Positions 48,654 to 61,600 of a stretch of DNA of 64,000 bases are shown one piece after another. The position numbers and the translations under genes are program-made. Source of the stretch: Pyronema omphalodes (lineage: Eukaryota; Ascomycota; Pezizomycetes; Pezizales; Pyronemataceae); assembly GCA_024516155.1 (NCBI GenBank), contig JAJJXM010000029.1, positions 1 through 64,000 of the forward strand, written 5' to 3'. The first letter of the stretch is position 1; each line of letters begins with the position of its first letter. Below the pieces are notes generated by a model. The model searched no databases and was not told the DNA's origin. It saw nothing but the letters and a program-made list of their open reading frames with translations.

Positions 48654-49207
48654 GTCAAATTATCTCTCTTACCACTTAACAAATATTTCCATCATCGAGA
48701 ACAATAAGTTATTGGATGACTTAAAGATGAACTTTTATTAGATATATGTTTCAAACCATGTTTCGATATACATAGCGACTGAATTCTCAATAGCCTGCAT
48801 ATGTATGTACCTTACATTATGTCATGCGAGTGACAGTACCATGAATAACATGAATAACATGAATATCACATTTTCGGAGACGGCTTTAACAAAAAGAATA
48901 ACCTGGCTTCAGGAATCACAATTCACAATTCACAGTTCAAACCCACCCAACCCACCACCCACCACCCACCGCCCGCCGCCCACCGCCCACCGCCCACCCT
49001 CTACATCTTTTTCCATCAATAGAAAAACCTCATTTTCTTTAAAAAAAAAACAAATACCTGATATAAATACAAATACAAAAAAACTAATAAACAAACACCG
49101 GAATAACGCCATGCTTCATCAATCTTTCAACCTTATCATCTGAAAATACATTCCGTCGTTTTGTTTGACTGTATGGTTACTCCTCCATATGTGCCATGTG
49201 TCTTGAA

Positions 49208-49228
49208 CCCCCCCCCCCCCCCCCCCCC
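49208..49228. repeat. 21-bp C homopolymer
   Basis: Uninterrupted C run ~90 bp beyond the 3' end of the DUF1746 gene. It would read as poly-G on that gene's strand. Confidence 0.8.
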
Positions 49229-49318
49229 GCACACCACTCCCCTCTCTCCTGCCCGCCTGCCCAACTGCCCGCCCACGATACACTCGATACTCTCAGCACC
49301 CTCATCACGCCGCCCTAT

Positions 49319-50394
49319 TTATCCTCCCACCGTCTGTCCCTGCGCCCCCTCCGTACTACCCCACTGTCTCTGCACCACACCCAGCATATCAACTCTGGCA
49401 ACCTGGAGTTCTCCGGCAGTAACCAAAAACTCCTCACTCCTAGTAGGTTCCTCCACTCCTACTTCACCCCGTTCTTCAGCCTCTACTTCCTCATCACTAC
49501 GGGGTTGTGCATCATTCCTAAAACCTGCCGCGAAACCCGCAAGACCTGTGAGACTTGTGAGGCTTGAGGGATCCATGGTTGAGGATAGGGGGGCTAGCTC
49601 TTGTTTAACTATTAACAAGGATAGCATGCAGGTTTGTAGGAAGAGGATGAAAACGTCCATGAAGAGAAGCCGGAATTTGGAGGTTGGACCTAGGGGATAG
49701 GATTAGTATAGGTTCAACTAATGGTATATATCTCGAAACATGCGAAAACGTCTGAAACATCCACAGCTGTCCATCTACAACCACCAACAAACAAGTATAC
49801 AAATAATAATCCTTCAAGACTGAGTTGAAGAGAGGAATATAACATACGCTGCCCAATAAAATCCACAATCATGCCACCATGTAAGTACCCATGAGTAAGT
49901 TCACCAGCTCTAGGTGCAGGCTCCCATATATGCTGTAGTATACACAACCCGGCGACTCCGAATAATCCTAGGATCGGCATGCGTTGTGATGGAGGGATCG
50001 GAACGGCGATGATTTTCGGCGTCAGGAAGAGGAAGTGCATTGAGCCTCGGAGGAGGAGTCGGAGGAAACTATTGCTGCTGGGTTGTTAGCTATCGGCTGT
50101 CTCTTGTGTGCGCTTCTCCTCTGGTGCCGCCTGTTTGCTCATGCTTTGTAGTCCTTCGCAGTACTTCGCAGTGCTTTACGATGCCTGGGTAGCCTCCAAA
50201 AAGCGCCAAGAGGACGTTCCATAGCAGGACAAAGTGATCCAGAGCTTAAGCTCAAGGAGGGGTTAAACGCGGAGCTTGTGAAGAACTTACTCCAGAAAGT
50301 AAAGATAAGTAAGATTCAGATAAACAATAACATCGCAACTCCTTAGCATATGCGACAAAAAGTCCTTCCGTTTCTCGACGATTTCATTTGGCAT
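49319..50394 (-). CDS. DUF1746 membrane protein, Dsc4-like
   Basis: Three exons (50291-50394, 49848-50068, 49319-49689) with longer introns (222 bp GTAAGT..GCTAAC..AATAG; 158 bp GTATGT..CCCTAG) give 231 residues. The DUF1746 family, which I recall includes subunit 4 of the Golgi Dsc ubiquitin-ligase complex that activates SREBP, is recognised by FLRLLLRGSMHFLFLTPK and the strong signature GYLHGGMIVDFIGQ. Hydrophobic segments lie at ~20-36, ~45-55, ~70-85 and ~115-135. The tail after residue 140 is acidic and variable. The start ATG is the first after an in-frame stop. Splice phases all close. Dsc4 function is an inference from family membership. Confidence 0.75.
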
Positions 50395-50725
50395 TTCTTG
50401 GTCGACGTTTTTTTTCGGTGGTGAAGTTCGTGGTTCGATAAGCTGTGCCCACTGCCGCTTAGATCTGGATGCTACTGTGACTATGGTGACTATGTACTGC
50501 TAGATTATGATCCCTGTCGAATGAACACGGGTTGACCGTTGCGCGTGTTGGTCGGGTTGTCGCGTCACGAAATCGCTTCATTCACGTAGCACCGTGATTT
50601 CATCTGTCATCACGAGGGTCACCACCACCACCACCACCGTCACCACCAGGGCAGCTATCCACGAATTACGAAAATCTTTACGACAAAAAAAAACAAAACA
50701 GATATACCGGCAGATTGAATAACCA
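50395..50725. promoter_or_regulatory. Shared DUF1746-RFC2 promoter region
   Basis: 331 bp between divergent start codons, containing a CACCACCACCACC repeat (about 50,620-50,650) and an AAAAAAAA tract near 50,687. It includes an MluI-like ACGCG analogue only in the form GCGCGT (50,536-50,541), so cell-cycle control cannot be claimed. Confidence 0.4.
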
Positions 50726-52143
50726 ATGTCATTCTTCGACCTAAAAGCTCGTCGTGCAGCAGCTGCAACGGCGGCAAAGGATGCGGTTCCTTCAACTTCC
50801 GCAAAGGATACAGGCCGCACTGTGCCTTGGGTTGAGAAATAGTTTGTCTCCTCTTCATCCATTCCTGAATCTCCAATCCTCTTCTCTCCTCCAATATCTC
50901 GGTACCAAGCAAGCACCTACAATGACCCCCGCTTACACTCTACTCCAGCCGTCCCAAATCTCTCTCCGACGTAACCGCACAAGACCACACCATCACCGTT
51001 CTCAAGCGGACCCTACAATCCAACAACCTACCGCACATGTTATTCTACGGGCCACCGGGCACAGGCAAAACCAGTACCGTGCTAGCCCTAGCCAAAGAAC
51101 TCTACGGGCCTGAGCTTATGAAATCCCGAGTTCTGGAACTAAACGCCTCCGACGAGCGGGGCATCAGTATCGTCCGAGAAAAGATCAAGAATTTTGCAAG
51201 AACCTCAGTTTCCAATGCAACCGCCAGTCAAACATCTTCCTACCCTTGTCCTCCATACAAAATCATTATCCTGGATGAAGCAGACTCTATGACTCAAGAT
51301 GCTCAAAGTGCCTTGAGAAGAACTATGGAGACTTATTCCAAGATTACTAGGTTTTGTTTGATTTGTAATTATGTCACCAGAATCATTGATCCGTTGGCAT
51401 CTAGATGCTCCAAGTTTAGGTTTAAACCCCTGGATGCTGGGTCCGCGGAGGAGAGATTGAGGGAGATTTGTGAGAAAGAGGGGGTTAAGTGTGAAAATGG
51501 GGTTATTGAAGAACTGATTAAAGTTGCGGATGGAGATTTGAGAAGGGCAATTACCTATTTGCAATCAGCGGCAAAGTTGCATAATCCTAATGGAATCATG
51601 ATCGAGGGAGATCAGAAGGAGGATCAGGGGGATAGGATGGATGTTGATGGTGCTGAACAAGGCGGTGAAGTGGTTACCGTGAGATCGGTTCAGGAGATTG
51701 CAGGTGTCGTTCCGGATGATGTAGTCGAACAGTTGCTTAAGGCTTGTGAACCGAAAAAGGGTAGAAGTGTTTATACAGAGGTGGCAAAGATTGTCGAGGA
51801 TATGGTTGCGGATGGGTGGAATGCGGGGCAGATTTTGGTGCAGGTGAGTCACACGATACAACACTGGGATTGGAGTTTTTCAGAAGCGGTGAAGGCTTCA
51901 CAGGTTTTCTGGGGTCTTGCAGGGCTTCATATGGCTTTGCGGTGAAAATGGTGGAATAATTTGCTGACGAAATATCTCTAGCTCTACAACAGACTTGTCT
52001 ACGATGACGTGGTAACGGCGGATCAAAAGAATGAGATAGTATTACTATTCTCCGAAGTTGACAAGCGGTTGGCCGATGGATCTGATGAGCATTTACAGAT
52101 CTTAGATCTTGCACTTCGGATATCCGCCGTCTTGGCCAAATAA
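50726..52143 (+). CDS. RFC2: Replication factor C subunit 2
   Basis: Exons 50726-50841, 50949-51843 and 51982-52143 (introns 107 and 138 bp) give 390 residues. Rfc2 (human RFC4) is an ATPase subunit of the clamp loader that places PCNA on primed DNA. Seen: PWVEKYRPKSLSDV (start of the AAA+ module), Walker A GPPGTGKT (73-80), LNASDERGI, Walker B IILDEADSM, the sensor/SRC motif ASRCSKFRFK, and the collar domain to the end (LLFSEVDKRLADGSDEHLQI). An insertion of ~25 acidic residues (EGDQKEDQGDRMDVDG) interrupts the lid/collar junction relative to yeast. It is convergent with THR1, with 142 bp between stops. Confidence 0.93.
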
Positions 52144-52285
52144 GCTTCAAAATACCCTTAATTTACAGTTCAAATAGAAAAATAGTTTAAAGACAACTGC
52201 TGTTTTAATTCTAACTGGTCTACCTTTTCATATGGCTTCAAATACAAGTCCCCCAAAAAGTAAATCTATGTATAAAAAAAGAAGA

Positions 52286-53571
52286 TTACGCGTAAATAAT
52301 TTCAGCACCCTCATGTGCCGGGGTCAAAATCTTGTAGCTGCAAGTGATACCGTTCTTCTTGAACACCGCCAAAATGTTTTCAGCGATCTGGTCATGGTTC
52401 TCGGTGGCCAGCGCCAAGATGGTAGGACCGGCTCCGGAGAGACAGATTCCGAGGAGACCGGGTTGAGTCTTGGGGGACATGGAGGAGAGGACTTCAGGAA
52501 GACCGGGAATCTATGCTATGTTAGCCGCCGAGTGATGGGATGAAAGGTGAGGCAAGAGGAACGCACCAATCCCGCTCTGTACTGCTGGTGAACCTTGTCC
52601 TGCATAGCCTCGTAGATGAGGTCCGCATCAGGTGGGCTCCTCGTCAATGCGGTAGTCAAAACTGCTAACCGCTGAAGGTTGAAAATCTGGCATTCTATCA
52701 GCTTCCAACCCTTCTATATTCGACAGAATCCAACCCACCATATCCTTCGCGGTGTATTGCTTTGGTAGCACAGCTCTTGAGCTAGCTGTGGAAACCTCGA
52801 AATCGGGGATAATAGCAATAGCCTTGACCTCCTGCGCCCAACCATACTTGATGTAGTGACCAATTCCCACGGGGGGTTGCGGGGGCTCCAATCCAGTATC
52901 CACTCCTCCAGCAGGTTCCGGTAGTACCTCCGCCAAAGGAATCTCCTTACGCGCCATATCCTCATCGTTCAATTCACGAAGATAACTTCCGACGAATCCT
53001 CCCATCATTGCTGCCATGACATTGTCGGGGTGGCGCTCAATCATGAGACAAAAGTCCATCATACGGTCCTTGCTAAGGTTGAGCTCTCCGACGGCATTGG
53101 CGAGCATAACTCCAGCGACAACGGCGGCACCAGAGGATCCGAGACCGCGTCCGAGAGGAATAGGGTTGTTGATGTGGACATGAGTCTCGGAGGGGAAGGC
53201 ACGCTGTTGGTGGCAGCGGAGAACATAGAGGGCGGTACGGGTAATCAAGTTGTGGTCGGTCTCGAGGGGGACTTTTCCGGCTCCGTCACCTTCGTAGGTG
53301 ATTCTGCAGTTTAGGGGGTATGTTGAGTTTGTGATGTTACGGTCAATGTTAACGGTAAGCTCTAGCCAGACACTGAGCGAGATACCGAGCACGTCGAAAC
53401 CGGGACCTAGATTGCTGGGTATCTGTGGTTAGGGGAGTTTTTTTTTGTGTTTTGCTGGGTTAAGTTGGAGGTTACCGATGTTGGCCGAGGAACAAGGGAC
53501 TTCTATTAGGGCTGTTAGTTACTGTTGAGAAGGGCGCGGTAATAGTAGAATTCCATACTTATCGTGATCAT
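52286..53571 (-). CDS. THR1: Homoserine kinase
   Basis: Five exons (53559-53571, 53476-53502, 52739-53406, 52567-52686, 52286-52510) give 350 residues, the normal family length. The enzyme phosphorylates L-homoserine in threonine biosynthesis. It is a GHMP kinase: the substrate region VPCSSANIGPGFDVLGISLS opens the protein, the ATP-binding loop is NPIPLGRGLGSSGAA, and the third motif is LGICLSGAGPTILAL. The first two exons are tiny (13 and 27 nt) and were placed by motif continuity and GTATGG..TAATAG and GTAACC..ATCTAG introns (56 and 69 bp). The other introns are 52 and 56 bp. All phases close. Confidence 0.92.
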
Positions 53572-53994
53572 TTTTGTGGTGGTAAGTTGACGGCAAAATG
53601 AGCGATGAGGTTTTGGCGGTGACTCCGAGTTAAAGGGATCGTGACGGACAAGACAGTGGGGCTGGAAGCAGGGAAGCCTTCACCCCACCTTTAGCTCGCC
53701 GAGCCATGCGGGTAATCACGCCGCTAATTGAAACATCGCGGCGAAGGGAGATGCGACGATCAAAGAAAAAATATTGAAGACACATGACACGGTAGATGTT
53801 TCACCATTGGAATTGAGGAATTACGGTGTAAGGCTCACACGACAGTTGAGAAAAAATCCGATGTACGGATGATGTATTTTATTAACCGTAGGAAACAAAT
53901 TGCCAAAAATAGATACCAAAAAATAAAACGCCTCGCTCTAACATCTAAACAAAAATTATCCATCTCCTATTACACATGATATATCTATTCCCCT
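53572..53994. other. Intergenic THR1 promoter side
   Basis: 423 bp with the THR1 upstream region and the 3' end of the sugar transporter gene. A TGACTCCGAGT-like sequence at ~53,619 contains TGACTC, a Gcn4/CpcA-type core that would fit an amino-acid biosynthesis gene, but a single 6-mer is weak evidence. Confidence 0.4.
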
Positions 53995-56100
53995 CTAACG
54001 GTAATTGTTCTTAAACTTGATTGTGTAATGCGCAGCAGCCAATGTTGATATGGCTCCAATACCAAGACACACTGCAATGGCATTAACACCCTTCACCGGC
54101 TGCACGACATCCACATCATCCGAAAACTCTGGACTCTTCCCCGGCTCCAATATCGAGAAAACCACAAACGAGATAAAAGAGCCCACCATCTGTGGTAGAC
54201 AAGCAAAAATATTCAAAATTCCGAGACTAAAAAAGAACCGTCAGTATGTTTGCCGCAATATCCGAGAGGGAAAATACTCACTACACCCCTGACAATTCAT
54301 TAGAGCTCACATGACTCTCCGCGGCTTCAAGGTCCGCCATGGTAAATGGCGGTACAGAATTCGACATCGAAATGCGGCTAACATCTGCTGACACTCTGGA
54401 ATGATCAACCTCTTCCATTGGAAGATGTTCGTATCGAACATTCGAATTCCTTCTTCCACGGCCTGGACCTCCTAGTCTCTGAATCTCCTCTCCAACAATT
54501 GAAAACGGAGCCCAGGTCATCAAAGCCCAAGCTATACCACTCATAGCCACCAAAAACGTTGCAAAGCTGACAGATGCTGCAAATAATGTCATAAACATTA
54601 AACCAGCAAAAGAAATATGTCCCCAAACCCAAACCGAACTAAGCTCGGGCTTGTATGGATCAATTTTCCTAAGGAAATCTGCGATAACCCCCTTCTTTGG
54701 TAAAGACTTCTTGTGTAGCTCATCACTCGGAGGTGACTCAATAACCCAGGGTAGGGCTACAGATGCCACCAGTGACACACAAGAAAACAATACCAAAGCC
54801 AGGGATCCCACTCTTGCAATATCTCCGAGCTTATCATCAGAGTTAGCAATCTGATGTTTAAGTGCCGTATCATATCTCTTTAAAACCTCGCCGACAAAAG
54901 TAGTGCTGTAGACTTGAAACGGAAACCAGCCCACCCAAGCCCAGAAGAGAACTTTGCAGATGGCCCAAATATTCGGTGGTAGGTTGAATATGGTGCTCCA
55001 GATAATCTTAAACATATGCACAACTCCAGTTCCCGTATCCTTTCGTGAAACCAGAACCCGCTCTGAGACACAGGCACAGGTGATACCCACACAAAGCATT
55101 AGTGATAACGTCGCTACCACTAGCAGCTGCTTAAACTGCGAGTCTCCTAACGAGTCCCCAAAAGTTCCTCGAAGATCTATCATACCACTATATTTCTTGT
55201 CAGCTAAAAATCCAAAGCCCATCTACCTCCAATGCAGCATGACGTCATTTCATCATCTGGAAACACCTACGCAAAATACCCCCCCAAATTCCCCACAGCA
55301 ATCATCCTACTCGCCCAAGCCGAACCATTCTGCTGCTGTTCCTCCGGCAGAGTATCCACAATCAGAGCTCTACAACTAGCCTGAACCGCATTAATAGCAA
55401 AATCCACCACATAAATCATTCCCACAGCCAGCACGATGGTGCAAGTTTGTCTAACATCCCCTTCGGCAAGGAATAACCCGATAATTTCTTTCGACCACCC
55501 GAGAATAAGGAGTGCGGCACCGACGCAGAGGGATCCAAGGAATATTATGGGCCGTCGTCGTCCAAATCGTGAGGTGGAGCGGTCTGCGAGAACTCCGACG
55601 ATCGGCTGGCAGATCATACCTGAGATCGGCCCGACGTTCCAGACTAGGGACATTAAGGACTTCGTGAGGCCGAGGGATAAGAGGTAGGGCGCGCAGTAGG
55701 CCATTTCTATACCCCAGACTGTGGGGTGTTAGCGGGGAAGTCTTAGGGGGGCGGGGTCGGAGGCGAGAGGAGGGGGGGGGGGGGGGGTCCAAACAGCATG
55801 GACTCAAGGAATTCCACGGGCCATGGCAGGGGAGGGGGGGGGGGGGGGGGGGGGGGGGGAAGAGGAGAGCGAGCGGACTCGGGGGAGGCGGGGGAGGCGG
55901 GCAGTGAGTGGTGGGTGCGTACCGAGTTGTACACCAGTCAAACTGAACATGCGTCAGCCATATCAGCCATATTCACCACGATATACAGTTACAGAGGCAA
56001 AGGAACGAATGGTATACCTTATAGTTAACAAGACCATCTTTACGCTTTCATTCGGGCCCCAAATTTTGGGAGCTCCTTTCCATATTGAAGTTGACGACAT
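53995..56100 (-). CDS. GPH/SUT-type disaccharide-proton symporter
   Basis: Five exons (56018-56100, 55923-55942, 55271-55718, 54282-55187, 53995-54226) give 562 residues. The protein is a 12-segment MFS transporter of the sucrose/alpha-glucoside symporter group (related to fission-yeast Sut1). Group landmarks: LTGVQLVWGIEMAYCAPYLL (segment 1), WNVGPISGMICQPIVGVLAD, RFGRRRP between segments 2 and 3, NLGGYFAGMIDLRG, QFKQLLVVA, and YLGILNIFACLPQMVGSFIS near the end. The loop between segments 6 and 7 is moderate; a cytoplasmic tail-like loop (RLGGPGRGRRNS..) precedes the last pair. Exon 2 is only 20 nt, and the next intron (204 bp) contains 16- and 26-bp C runs on the coding strand. Substrate is inferred, not shown. 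Confidence 0.85.
55772..55859. repeat. Two G homopolymers inside a transporter intron
   Basis: Runs of 16 G (55,772-55,787) and 26 G (55,834-55,859), poly-C on the transcribed strand, lie within intron 2 of the transporter. They enlarge the intron to 204 bp and could act as polypyrimidine or, on the other strand, G-quadruplex sequence. Confidence 0.85.
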
Positions 56101-58681
56101 CGTCGGCAGCTCGGCAGCGTGAAGCTGTGAATCGTGGATTGTAGCGTTCCCGTTCCCGTTCCCGTTCGTTATATCGTTCGTTATATCGTTCGTTATACCG
56201 TACGTATGCAGCAGTAGTAGCTAGCTTCAACCGCGGCAGCGTGGTTCGATATCCTCGTTCCAATCGTCTTAATCGCTGGTAGGTATGGCTGATAAGTACC
56301 TTCTCAAGAGCAGGTAAGATGTAGATGTAGATGTAGCTGACAGAGTGCCAGATTGACAGATTGCTTATAAGTATGTAGATATCCTGAAACGCAACGCAAC
56401 GCGACGACAACTCTCAGGAGCTCGAAATTCCATGAAGATCCATAACGTTTTTGGGGTCCTAAGGAGCTTGTAGCTTGGATCCCTGCTAGCGCGCGTCAGA
56501 CTTGGACCATAAGACTAAGATCTGCGTTATGGTTACAGTCGACGTTCTGGTTGATCCCGGGGTCCGTGAGGCATGGAGTATCACTCGATATTATTTTGAT
56601 CTGAATTTCTTAAATGTTCCCAACCTTAAAGTTTTTTTTATATAACTTGTACTACAATTGGAAATATATTTACGAAGGCTCTAGATTCCACCTTAAAGTC
56701 TCACTGAGATTCGCCCAAGAGCATGCTTGTTGGTGGGAAATGCGGTGCTCTGAACTTCTACAGACTGGTGGTCTCCGGCTTTGTCGTTACAGCTGGAGAC
56801 CTGTGAGCTTATCATTTGATGATATCTAGAGAATCATGTTCATACATATCACCACGGTTGAGGTTTTATAAGGAATAGATACGATGAGCTTTGTTGATGT
56901 GAAGATGATGTGTTTGGGTATTGGTGAGATATTAGTTAGGAAGTTATGCCAGTATTTGGGTATTAGTTTTGCGTTAGTGTTTCATTGCCTCAAATACTCC
57001 CTTTTCGCAAAAACCAACCCTTTCCACTACCAAAAAAAAAAAAAAAAAAGAAAAACAAATACACCACCATCCCAAAATCCAAACCACAAAAATCCAATCC
57101 TTTCCATCACCACCGCTTCCTCCATTTCGTCACCCATTCTCATTCTTATTACTCCTATAAGCCCACTGCAAAATCCCACTTTTTACACCATACACCATAC
57201 ATCCGGTATCCCTTAATCCTTTCCACAAAGTTTATTCAATTATTTCTTTATTTATCAATCATCGGCTACTGACTCTGTCTGTTCCTTAAGAGTCAAGACT
57301 AATCTCGGTGACTCGGTCTTTACATGGACCCTACCACTACTACTACCACTACCACTACCACTGCATATCGCCTATACCGGAGTTTACTCGTAATAAATTA
57401 GATTCGATTTAATTCGATTTGGTTCACGGTTATTAAATATAATATAATAGTCTTCCATTAAGTTATTATGTAAAGTAACATCCATCAAGTTCATCATCAA
57501 CTCCTCAACTCCTCAACTCCTCAAAGTCCTCAACTCCTCAACTCCTCAAGTCATCCAGCTATCCCCACTATCTCTGCCATCTCCACTACCTCCACTATCT
57601 ACAAATAACGTCTGTATGTATCTATCTATGTATGATATAATATACAGCAATCCATTCTCCATTCTCCATTATTTAATATTTAATATTTCCATGTCGTTTC
57701 CTGCACCCAGCATCCATAACCAGCATAAAAAACACCAGACAGGTAACAGGTAATAGGTAACAGGTAATAGGTAATATTTCTATATACATATCGTTTACAA
57801 CTTTACATTGCCCCCCCGGCCCCCATAAAAGAAGAAAAAAAACACGAGAAAAAGAAAACAAGAAAACAAGAAAAAATATCCCCAGAAAATCAACAGAAAA
57901 AAAGAAACCCTGGAAAAAAGGTTAAAAAGGTTAAAAAGAAAAAAAATCATATACAGACGAAGAAAAAAAAAAAAAAAAAAAAAAGAAAGAAAAAAAAAAG
58001 TCAAGTACAAAAGAAGGAAGATGGTATAAAAATGACAGAAACCACAAACTAGAAATCACAACAGCCATAAGCATAAGCATAAGCATAGGTAGTCAGCCTT
58101 ATGGGCTGCATTATATATATAGAAGGTAGAAGGTAGAAGGTAGAAGGTAGAAGGCTAGCCTGAATTCCAGAATAAAACCTCAGAAACGAAGAAACGAAGA
58201 AACTAAAAAAAAATAAAGAAACCTTCTTTGTACAACCTCATTCTTCTTCTTACAACTCCGCAGAAACATAAAGCAAATAACAAAAACAATCAACAAGCCT
58301 CCTAACCAACCCAACCAACCCATCCCACAAAGCAACCACACAACCCATCCCATCCCATCCCAATCCATCCCATAAAAGCAAAATTAAAAGAAAAAAGAAA
58401 AAGAAAGAAAAGAAATGCCACGATATCCGAATATTTTTGATCCCAGCTGCGAAATTTGATTTCCATTATTCTTTTTACAGTAGTAATAGTAGTAGTAGTA
58501 GTATTAGAAAAAGAAAAAGAAAAAAAAATCTAGATATCCCGATATCTCAATATCTCAATATCCATCATCCATCATAACACCCACCGCATCCATCATACAC
58601 AAACCCCCACCATCATACACAAACCCCAACCATCATAACCCCCCCCCCCCCCCCCCACACACACACATGCTAATCACAATC
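56101..58681. other. 2.6-kb intergenic low-complexity region
   Basis: No gene is supported. Tandem simple repeats abound: CCGTTC units then GTTATATCGTTC units (56,146-56,200), AACTCCTC (57,499-57,548), AGGTAACAGGTAAT (57,738-57,775), long A/AG-rich tracts (57,830-58,010), GAAGGTA (58,120-58,153), ATCCC/CAACC repeats (58,300-58,375), TAGTAG (58,480-58,502) and a C run (58,639-58,656). The RAX2 3' end lies at the right edge. Confidence 0.55.
58639..58656. repeat. 18-bp C homopolymer
   Basis: Pure C run, followed by ACACACACAC, just downstream of the RAX2 stop codon. Confidence 0.8.
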
Positions 58682-61600
58682 CTAAATCATCGGCGCGCCT
58701 CTTCCACCATGTTCAAACAACTCCCTAGGCGGCAGTCTAGACTGCATAGCATTCGATTTCTCGACACTAGCCATAGTCGGAGCCGGTGTATAACCCTCTC
58801 TAGCTCTTCTAACATATCCAGCCACGACACCACCGGCAACAATCAAGAACACCAACGCCAGGGCAATCGCCAGAGAAATCAAAATCACCAAACCTTTCGC
58901 CAGCTTCTTTTTCCCAAGGGCGAAAGAAACTTCTTTCTCCGTAAAGATGTTGGAGATTCTTCCGGCTTCACCTTTCGAGGTGGAGGTGAGGAATAATGGG
59001 GTCCAGGAACTGCCGTTGTAGGTCATGGCGGATACGTTACCGAAACCACTGACTTGAAGAAGACCGGTTGCTAGGAGGACGTAGTTTTGGTGGAGGAGAC
59101 TGGTTTCGGTATGGGTGGAGATGGATTTGACGGGGAGGACTTGAAGGGAGCTGATTTGGGAGGTGGGGAAGAGGGGATCCTCTGTTGTTATGGTGGTGGT
59201 GGTTAGCTGGCTGGTATTATCTTCTCCAATGAGAGGAGGGAGGGAAAAACTTACTGATTTCAACAAAAGTTTTATTGTTCAACTTCTGAATATAAGGGGA
59301 GCCATCGGTAGCTTTTCTTCCAGTGATAAAGAAACTATCCTCCTTCTCCGAGTCGAGACCAATAGCGGTAACCGGTCCAAGAACAGTGGTAACATCCGCA
59401 TCAATACCCAAATATCTTCCCTGCTTAGCATCATAAACTACTACATTTGCAGTAGTTCCGTTATGCTTCATATCTCCAGCAACAATCAAACGGTCTTTTC
59501 CTAACCACTTCATAGCTCTGATGGTTCCTGGAATGTCGTTGGATGCATCTTGCCATTGTCCTGCATCGGATTGATAGATACAAAGATTAGCGCAGCCTAA
59601 TGATCCAGCTGACTTGAAGTCGCCAGCTACGTAGATATCCTTTGTATTAGGACGGACAGTAATTTCGTAAACAGTTGCATTACCACCAGATAATGGTTGG
59701 GGTTGAGTATCGGCAATCTTCTGCTTGTCGAGATCCCAGATAGCGATACCACCGATGGAATTAGCGCCTTCAAGAGCTCCTCCGATATACACCTTCTTAT
59801 CAAGAATCTTCATAGCTTCAATGGTAGAACCCTCATTAAACTCCGTAGTAGCACCTGTCACCTCATCATTTTTTCCATGGTTGATGATGGCGAAATTCTT
59901 AACAGTGCCAGATCCTGCAACAGCCTCGAAATGTCCACCAAGGATAGTGAGGTTTGCTCCACCACTCTTGTAAAACGTACCAACATTGACACCGGTTGTG
60001 TTCATAGCGCGGACGCTGCGCTTACGGGAGTTCAAAGGGGATTCGGTAGCGAATTTCAAAGAAGAGGGTACCAGATCAACAGTTTTCTTGGGGGAGTCGA
60101 GAAGGAAGATTGCACCGGAAGAAGAAAACATGTTCGACTGCATTGAACCAGCGTAGATGTTATCCGATCCAGATTTGACGGAAGCCGACAAAACACCAGA
60201 AAGCGAGATGCTTTCACCCTTGATATTCTGCAACCATTGATTCTTTGAAGGAACCCAGACAGAGAATCCTTGGGCATCGATTTCGTTTCCAGAATCGTCG
60301 GGGCGGACTTTTTGGAATTTTCCAGAGACGGCGAGAGCATCGACAACTCCATCAGTCAAGTTGAGGCTCATGGGAACAATTTCATTGACGGATCCTCCGC
60401 TTACTCCTCCACCAAGAGCTTTCCAGGATTTCGAAGAGGGATCAAAGGCGGCAATATAGTTGATTCCAGCTGGATTTCCATCCTTGGTACGATTAAAGTC
60501 ACCGCCGACGTATATGAGATCACCCATAACCACCATGGTGTTGACACCCTTATCAAGACCTCCGTTAGGAACATCCGGAAGAGTGTCGCTGTTTTTATCA
60601 ACCATCATGAAGTTCTGGAACTTGTCATCCTTGGCGACGAAATTTCCTGCAAGGTAGGTGATGTCATCTTTGACCACAATAGCCGAAATTGAGGCATTGT
60701 CGTTAAGCTTCAACCCCGCATGATTAATCCTACTCTCCATCGGATCCTTGGTCTCCGATGAGGCTGGATCATATTCATAAACTCCATTCAACCCCGTGGA
60801 AGTGCTATTCGAAGCTGAGTCTTTGGCACCTCCAGTTGCCTCACCAATCAGCTTAAACTGCACCTTCTGCGCCACAAGTCTGACAGTATCCAAAGTTTGC
60901 TGAGGGGTAGGTTTAATCGTGATAGTAGGTCTGAAACCCTGGGAAGTCGGATCAACAGTTCCATCGTAAATAATATCGTATTTATCGTAAAAGTTGGTCT
61001 GGTATAAATCTTTAGGAGGAATCTGTTTTCCGTCTTTGGTTACAACACCACCGACTTCGAAGCGTCCACGAGTTGCACAGGATCCATCATTAATACATCC
61101 GGGTGTAAAAACAAGAACCTGGTAACGACCCTTTTGTTGGATATGAGGTTCAAAAGTGACCAAAGTTTTGGAGAGCTCAGATGAGTTGACATCTGCCTCG
61201 AGGTAATCAGAGTCTCCACCAGGAATAGCAGGACGCACTGTCCAAGGTCCAGTAGTTTTGGATGCCGATCTAGTGCTCCCGGCAGAGCACTCAGCCTCGT
61301 TCATGTCGGAGATGGCGTAAGTGAAGATTTCATCCTGGAAAAGTTGGACACTGGAAAGACCAGCACCTGGACCACGGAAAGATAAGATATCCAACCGGAT
61401 TTGTTTCATTCCAACGACGTTGACGAAAGAGAAATCTTGGGGTGTGTTGATAGCTGCCAAAGGACAGGATTCTGTGCAGGATCTCTTCTGGCCAGTTGCG
61501 GGGTCGGTGTAAGTCAAGTTCATAATACCTCCAAGCGGGAATGCAGTAAGTCTGAAGCTTTCCGTGCTGCGTCCTTCAAAGTTGGAATTGATCAATCGTA

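Larger units (their letters stand above)
46043..49318. other. 3.3-kb intergenic region with minisatellite
   Basis: Includes the ERG10 promoter side, TCAGG-type short repeats near 47,612-47,655, an 8-bp minisatellite (48,391-48,653), CCACCGCC-like repeats near 48,960-49,000 and a C run (49,208-49,228). Frames at 46,749-47,114 and nearby are not convincing. Confidence 0.5.

Noticed and set aside
60270..60692. Antisense ORFs across RAX2 and other conserved genes
   Set aside because: They are shadows of a strongly conserved frame on the other strand; the same applies to long frames opposite ERG10, THR1, MSC7, NDUFAF7 and DBR1.
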